64,000 nucleotides of DNA from CAXTPV01 sp965276715 (GTDB lineage Bacteria; Pseudomonadota; Alphaproteobacteria; Acetobacterales; Acetobacteraceae). The position numbers and the translations under genes were made by a program. Under the pieces are notes generated by a model. The model made no database searches. It had not been told where the DNA came from and was given only the letters and a program-made list of their open reading frames with translations. The stretch covers positions 1,736,001-1,800,000 of the forward strand of contig OZ255622.1 of NCBI GenBank assembly GCA_965276715.1. Direction: 5' to 3'. The first letter of the stretch is position 1. Each line of letters begins with the position of its first letter. Below are positions 60,005 through 64,000 of this stretch, piece by piece.

Positions 60005-63000
60005 ATGACACGCCCGCATCTCCTCGACGCGCTCGCCGACACCGTCCTGCTTTGCGACGGCGGCATGGGGAGCCGCGTGCAGGCGCTCACCCTCGATCTC
60101 GAGCGCGACTACTGGGGGCAGGAGAACTGCACCGAGGTGCTGAACCTGTCGCGCCCGGACCTGGTGCGCGAGATCCATGCCGGCTACTTCGCCGCCGGCG
60201 CCGACATGGTCGAGACCAACAGCTTCGGCGGCTCGCCGGTCACGCTCGCCGAGTTCGGGCTGCAGGACCGCGCCCACGAGATCAACAAGGTCGCGGCCGA
60301 GCTCGCGCGCGAGGCGGCGGACGGCTTCGCCGACGGGCGGCACCGCTGGGTGCTGGGCAGCGTCGGCCCCGGCACCAAGCTGCCCAGCCTCGGCAACATC
60401 GCCTACGACCCTCTCGAGGCCGCTCTTGCCGTCCAATGCGGCGGCCTGATCGACGGCGGTGTCGACGCGATCCTGATCGAGACCTGCCAGGACACGCTGC
60501 AGATCAAGGCCGCCGTGAACGGGGCCAAGATCGCGCGCGCCGCGCGGGGCGCCGACACGCCGATCTTCGTCCAGGTGACCGTCGAGACCACCGGCACCCT
60601 CCTGGTCGGGCCCGACATCGCCGCCGCCGCCACCGTCGTCCACGCGCTCGACGTGCCGCTGATCGGCCTGAACTGCGCCACCGGCCCGCAGGAGATGGCC
60701 GAGCACGTGGCGTTCCTGTCGCGTGCCTGGCCGGGCCTGATCTCGTGCCTGCCCAACGCCGGCCTGCCCGAACTGGTCGACGGCCAGACGCACTACCCGC
60801 TCGGCGCGCGCGAGATGGCCGACTGGCTCGGCCGCTTCGTCGACGAGGACGGCATCAACCTGATCGGCGGCTGCTGCGGCACCAATCCCTCGCACATCGA
60901 GGCGCTCGACGCGATGCTCCGCCATCGCGCCGGCAACGCGCGCCGGCCCTCCCCCGCGCGCCGCTCGCCGGCCTGGATCCCGTCGGTCGCCTCGCTCTAC
61001 GGGCAGGTCCCGCTGCGCCAGGAGAACGCGTTCTTCGCGATCGGCGAGCGCTGCAACGCCAACGGATCGCGCAGATGGCGCGAGCTGCAGGAGACCCACG
61101 ACTGGGACGGCTGCGTGGCGCTGGGGCGCGAGCAGGCGGCCGAGGGCAGCAACGCGATCGATGTCTGCACCGCCTTCGTCGGCCGTGACGAAACCGCCGA
61201 GATGAACGAGGTCGTGCGCCGCTTCACCGGATCGGTGAACGCGCCGCTGATGATCGACAGCACCGAGATCGGCGTGCTCGAGCAGGCGCTGAAGCTGCAT
61301 GGCGGCAAGCCGATCATCAACTCGCTCAATTTCGAGAACGGGGAGGAGCACGCGGCCGAGCGGATCCGGCTCGCACGCCAGTTCGGCGCCGCGGTGGTGG
61401 CGGGCACCATCGACGAGGAAGGGATGGCCAAGACCCCCGAGCGCAAGCTCGCCATCGCGACCCGCCTGGTCGAGTTCTGCTGCGGCTCCCACGGCCTGCC
61501 GCAGTCGGACCTGATGATCGACCCGCTGGTGCTGACCGTCGCCACCGGCAACGAGGACGACCGCAAGCTCGCGCTCTGGACGCTTGAGGGCATCCGCGCG
61601 ATCCATGACCGCTTTCCCGACGTGCAGATCGTGCTCGGCCTGTCCAACGTCTCGTTCGGACTGAACCAGGCCGCGCGCGCCGTGCTCAACTCGGTCTTCC
61701 TCGACCTCGCGGTCCGCGAAGGCATGACGGCGGCGATCGTGCACGCGAGCAAGATCAGGCCGCTGCACGCGATCGCCCCCGAGGAGGTCGAGGTCGCGAC
61801 CGACCTGCTGCTCGACGCACGCCGCGACGGCTACGACCCGCTGCACCGGCTGCTGGAGCTGTTCGCCGACCGCAAGGCCGCCGACGCGGTCAAGAAAACC
61901 AGGGCCGAGACGGTCGAGGAGCGCCTGCGCGACCGGATCGTCGACGGCAACCGCAAGGGCCTCGACGACGAGCTCGCCCTCGCGATGCGGACGCACCCGC
62001 CGCTCGACATCATCAACACCATCCTGCTCGACGGCATGAAGACGGTCGGCGAATTGTTCGGCGCGGGCAAGATGCAGCTCCCCTTCGTGCTGCAATCGGC
62101 CGAGACGATGAAGGCTGCCGTCGCCTACCTCGAACCGCACATGGAGCGCGTGGACGGCCAGACCCGCGGCACCATCGTGCTCGCGACCGTCAAGGGCGAC
62201 GTGCACGACATCGGCAAGAACCTGGTCGACATCATCCTGACCAACAACGGCTACCGCGTCGTCAATCTCGGCATCAAGGTGCCGCTCGCCGACATGCTGG
62301 CCGCCGTCCGCGAGCACAAGGCGCAGGCGATCGGGATGTCCGGCCTGCTGGTGAAGTCGACCGTGATCATGCGCGAGAACCTCGAGCAGATGGCGCGCGA
62401 GAACATCGGCGTGCCGGTGCTGCTGGGCGGCGCGGCACTCACGCGCTCCTATGTCGAGGAGGAGTGCGCGGCCGCCTACCCGACAGGCCAGGTCGCCTAC
62501 GCGCGCGACGCCTTCGACGGCCTGCACCTGATGGACCGGGTCGCCAGGAATGGTCTCGAGGAATACGTCGCCGCCAACAAGGCCAAGCGCGCCGGCGCGC
62601 CCAAGCGTGGCAAGCGGATGGCCGACGAGGCCAAGCCGGCCGGGCTCGACCCCGACCGCGCCCGCGCCCGTCGCGCGCGGCTCTCGGCGGATCGGCCGGT
62701 TCCCGTCCCGCCCTTCCTGGGGCCGCGCCGGATCGAGGCCGAGCCGCGCGCGATCCTGCCCTTCCTCAACGAGCGCAGCCTCTATCAATTGCAGTGGGGC
62801 TTCCGCAAACAGGGCCGCCGCATCGAGGATTTCCTCGAATGGGCGAAGGCCGAGCTGCGGCCGGTGATGCGCCGGATGCTGTCGCTCTGCGAGACCGAGG
62901 GGATCCTCCGCCCGCAGGCGATCTACGGCTACTGGCCCGCCGCCGGCGACGCCGACGACCTCGTGCTGTTCGACCCCGGCGATCGCGACCGCGAGGTCGC

Positions 63001-63490
63001 CCGGTTCACCCTCCCGCGCCAGCCGCGCGAGGACGGCGAATGCATCGCCGACTTCGTCCGCGACATCGGCGCCGGCGAACGCGACGTCATCGGGCTGCAG
63101 GTCGTCACCGTGGGCGAGGCCGCGTCCGACAAGGCGCGCGAATGGTTCGAGGCCGACCGCTACCAGGACTATCTCTACCTGCACGGGCTGTCGGTGGAGA
63201 TGGCCGAGGCGATGGCCGAATACACCCACAAGCGGATCCGGGCCGAACTCGGCTACGCGCGCGAGGACGATCGCGACATGGACCGGCTGCTGAGCCAGCA
63301 CTATCGCGGCTCACGCTATTCGTTCGGCTACCCGGCCTGTCCGCGCCTCGAGGATCAGGCGCCGATCCTCACCCTGCTCGATGCCGGACGGATCGGCGTG
63401 TCGCTGTCCGACGAGTGGCAACTCCATCCGGAGCAATCGACCAGCGCGCTCGTGGTGCTGCATCCTCGAGCCAAGTATTTCATGGTCTGA
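60005..63490 (+). CDS. metH: Cobalamin-dependent methionine synthase
   Basis: 1161 residues, complete four-module MetH. Homocysteine domain: LLCDGGMGSRVQALTLDLER and zinc cysteines in GLNCATGP (~224) and GGCCGTNP (~290). Folate domain from FFAIGERCNANGSRRWRELQ. Cap and B12 domain with KGDVHDIGKNLVDIIL (~730-745), holding the cobalt-ligand His. SAM-dependent reactivation domain ending QLHPEQSTSALVVLHPRAKY. It transfers methyl from methyltetrahydrofolate to homocysteine. The start at 60005 was chosen by N-terminus MTRPHLLDALADTVLL; ATG 59993 is possible. No cobalamin riboswitch is visible in the short leader. Confidence 0.98.
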   Translation: MTRPHLLDALADTVLLCDGGMGSRVQALTLDLERDYWGQENCTEVLNLSRPDLVREIHAGYFAAGADMVETNSFGGSPVTLAEFGLQDRAHEINKVAAELAREAADGFADGRHRWVLGSVGPGTKLPSLGNIAYDPLEAALAVQCGGLIDGGVDAILIETCQDTLQIKAAVNGAKIARAARGADTPIFVQVTVETTGTLLVGPDIAAAATVVHALDVPLIGLNCATGPQEMAEHVAFLSRAWPGLISCLPNAGLPELVDGQTHYPLGAREMADWLGRFVDEDGINLIGGCCGTNPSHIEALDAMLRHRAGNARRPSPARRSPAWIPSVASLYGQVPLRQENAFFAIGERCNANGSRRWRELQETHDWDGCVALGREQAAEGSNAIDVCTAFVGRDETAEMNEVVRRFTGSVNAPLMIDSTEIGVLEQALKLHGGKPIINSLNFENGEEHAAERIRLARQFGAAVVAGTIDEEGMAKTPERKLAIATRLVEFCCGSHGLPQSDLMIDPLVLTVATGNEDDRKLALWTLEGIRAIHDRFPDVQIVLGLSNVSFGLNQAARAVLNSVFLDLAVREGMTAAIVHASKIRPLHAIAPEEVEVATDLLLDARRDGYDPLHRLLELFADRKAADAVKKTRAETVEERLRDRIVDGNRKGLDDELALAMRTHPPLDIINTILLDGMKTVGELFGAGKMQLPFVLQSAETMKAAVAYLEPHMERVDGQTRGTIVLATVKGDVHDIGKNLVDIILTNNGYRVVNLGIKVPLADMLAAVREHKAQAIGMSGLLVKSTVIMRENLEQMARENIGVPVLLGGAALTRSYVEEECAAAYPTGQVAYARDAFDGLHLMDRVARNGLEEYVAANKAKRAGAPKRGKRMADEAKPAGLDPDRARARRARLSADRPVPVPPFLGPRRIEAEPRAILPFLNERSLYQLQWGFRKQGRRIEDFLEWAKAELRPVMRRMLSLCETEGILRPQAIYGYWPAAGDADDLVLFDPGDRDREVARFTLPRQPREDGECIADFVRDIGAGERDVIGLQVVTVGEAASDKAREWFEADRYQDYLYLHGLSVEMAEAMAEYTHKRIRAELGYAREDDRDMDRLLSQHYRGSRYSFGYPACPRLEDQAPILTLLDAGRIGVSLSDEWQLHPEQSTSALVVLHPRAKYFMV

Positions 63491-63494
63491 AGAA

Positions 63495-63526
63495 CCGGGG
63501 GCCGAGGCCGGCCCCCGGACCCCCGG
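63495..63526. terminator. GC-rich palindrome, copy C, between metH and the convergent gene
   Basis: The same 32 bases as at 161-192, in inverted orientation, beginning five bases after the metH stop and ending two bases before the stop of the next convergent gene. The placement again fits a two-way transcription stop. Confidence 0.65.
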
Positions 63527-63528
63527 CA

Positions 63529-63966
63529 TCACGCAGGCTCGGGCGGCGACTCGGGGCGCTGGCGGCGCTCGGTCATGAACGCATCGAACTCCGACTTGTC
63601 CTTGGCGAAACGCAGGCGCTCCAGGAACGAGGTGAATTCGCGCTGCTCCTCCTCGAGCCGCCGCAGCGTCTCGACGCGGTACTCGTCGAAGGCGCGGTTG
63701 CCGCTCGACGGCGCCGTCTCCGAGCACACCGTCGACCAGATATTCGACGCCCAGCGCGCGCCGTTGCGCCCCCTGCGGCCAGTCCTGCAGCTCATGCGTC
63801 CACTCCCGATCATCAGAACAAGCATGGCCAGCCCGAGCGGCCACCAGGCGGCAAAGCCGAGGATGGTGATCGCGATGCCGGCCCATCTGTTGCCGAACAT
63901 CGGGCGCCATCCCGACGGGACATTCCAGGGCGAAGCCTGGCTGGCACTTGCGGTGAAACTCGTCAT
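63529..63966 (-). CDS. DUF2852-type membrane protein
   Basis: 145 residues from ATG 63966; ATG 63981 and GTG 63996 are alternatives and none has a strong ribosome site. One membrane hairpin: WAGIAITILGFAAWWPLGLA then MLVLMIGSGR. The cytoplasmic tail NRAFDEYRVETLRRLEEEQR and EFTSFLERLRFAKDKSEFDA, then FMTERR, is the conserved end of DUF2852, an alphaproteobacterial family of unknown function. The middle is more basic than usual. Convergent with metH across palindrome copy C. Confidence 0.85.
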   Translation of the reverse strand: MTSFTASASQASPWNVPSGWRPMFGNRWAGIAITILGFAAWWPLGLAMLVLMIGSGRMSCRTGRRGRNGARWASNIWSTVCSETAPSSGNRAFDEYRVETLRRLEEEQREFTSFLERLRFAKDKSEFDAFMTERRQRPESPPEPA

Positions 63967-64000
63967 GCGTCGCCCCGACATGTGAATGTAAGACACATTC

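Noticed and set aside
59933..63301. 1122-codon minus-strand open frame
   Set aside because: Antisense of metH, which has complete MetH motifs. The minus translation is low-complexity with no family features.

Overview
The window is very GC-rich DNA from an alphaproteobacterium. Likely family is Acetobacteraceae or a close relative in Rhodospirillales/Acetobacterales; this is inferred from gene content (aroQ-accB-accC order, radA-cvpA-purF order, a DUF2852-type protein, an S53 acid peptidase, intergenic GC palindromes), not from any marker RNA. It reads as chromosome: housekeeping genes are interleaved with two surface-polysaccharide loci, and I found no rRNA, tRNA, CRISPR array, insertion sequence or prophage.

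Layout. 0-3.1 kb: end of a radical SAM gene, a flavin/PLP-type oxidase fold protein and a secreted sedolisin. 3.1-8.7 kb (minus): mlaE-mlaF-unknown exported protein-radA-cvpA-purF, largely overlapping or closely spaced. 8.8-9.7 kb: HSL-family esterase. 9.8-21.2 kb: first polysaccharide locus (GT-A-like protein, GT4, small repeat protein, giant GT2/GT4 fusion, beta-helix exported protein, GT61, Stf0 sulfotransferase, two left-handed beta-helix acetyltransferases). 21.2-25.3 kb (minus): glgC, a Corynebacterium-type glgA and dnaB. 25.4-27.9 kb (minus): an uncharacterised three-gene unit around a membrane-anchored ClpB-D2-like AAA+ protein. 27.9-34.6 kb: formate/nitrite channel, degenerate M23 protein, Gfo/Idh/MocA oxidoreductase, PNPOx-like protein, GNAT, ornithine/lysine decarboxylase, YihY/BrkB membrane protein, RlpA-like protein. 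34.8-40.0 kb: esterase plus a complete Liv-type ABC importer. 40.1-43.5 kb: thiS-thiG (minus) diverging from aroQ-accB-accC (plus).

43.7-58.9 kb is the second surface locus. It begins with an AT-richer patch (methyltransferase, a frameshifted glycosyltransferase, a GT11-like protein). A six-gene co-directional minus-strand unit follows: type I secretion ABC transporter with a C39-like domain, HlyD adaptor, Sel1-repeat protein, giant TPR-GT2-GT4 fusion, ChW-like protein, GT4. 59.0-64 kb: GNAT, a CobW-like remnant, cobalamin-dependent metH and a DUF2852-type membrane protein.

The two surface loci are linked by shared building blocks. Both hold a giant two-glycosyltransferase fusion (13313-16411 and 50022-53111). 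Both also hold a short aromatic module with the pattern FDxxYYLxxYPDV...HYxxxGxxEGR, found at least six times in four genes. The least explained pieces are the AAA+ unit, this module, the frameshifted glycosyltransferase and the ChW-like protein beside the secretion system. Starts were chosen by Shine-Dalgarno position and family length; several are GTG or TTG.
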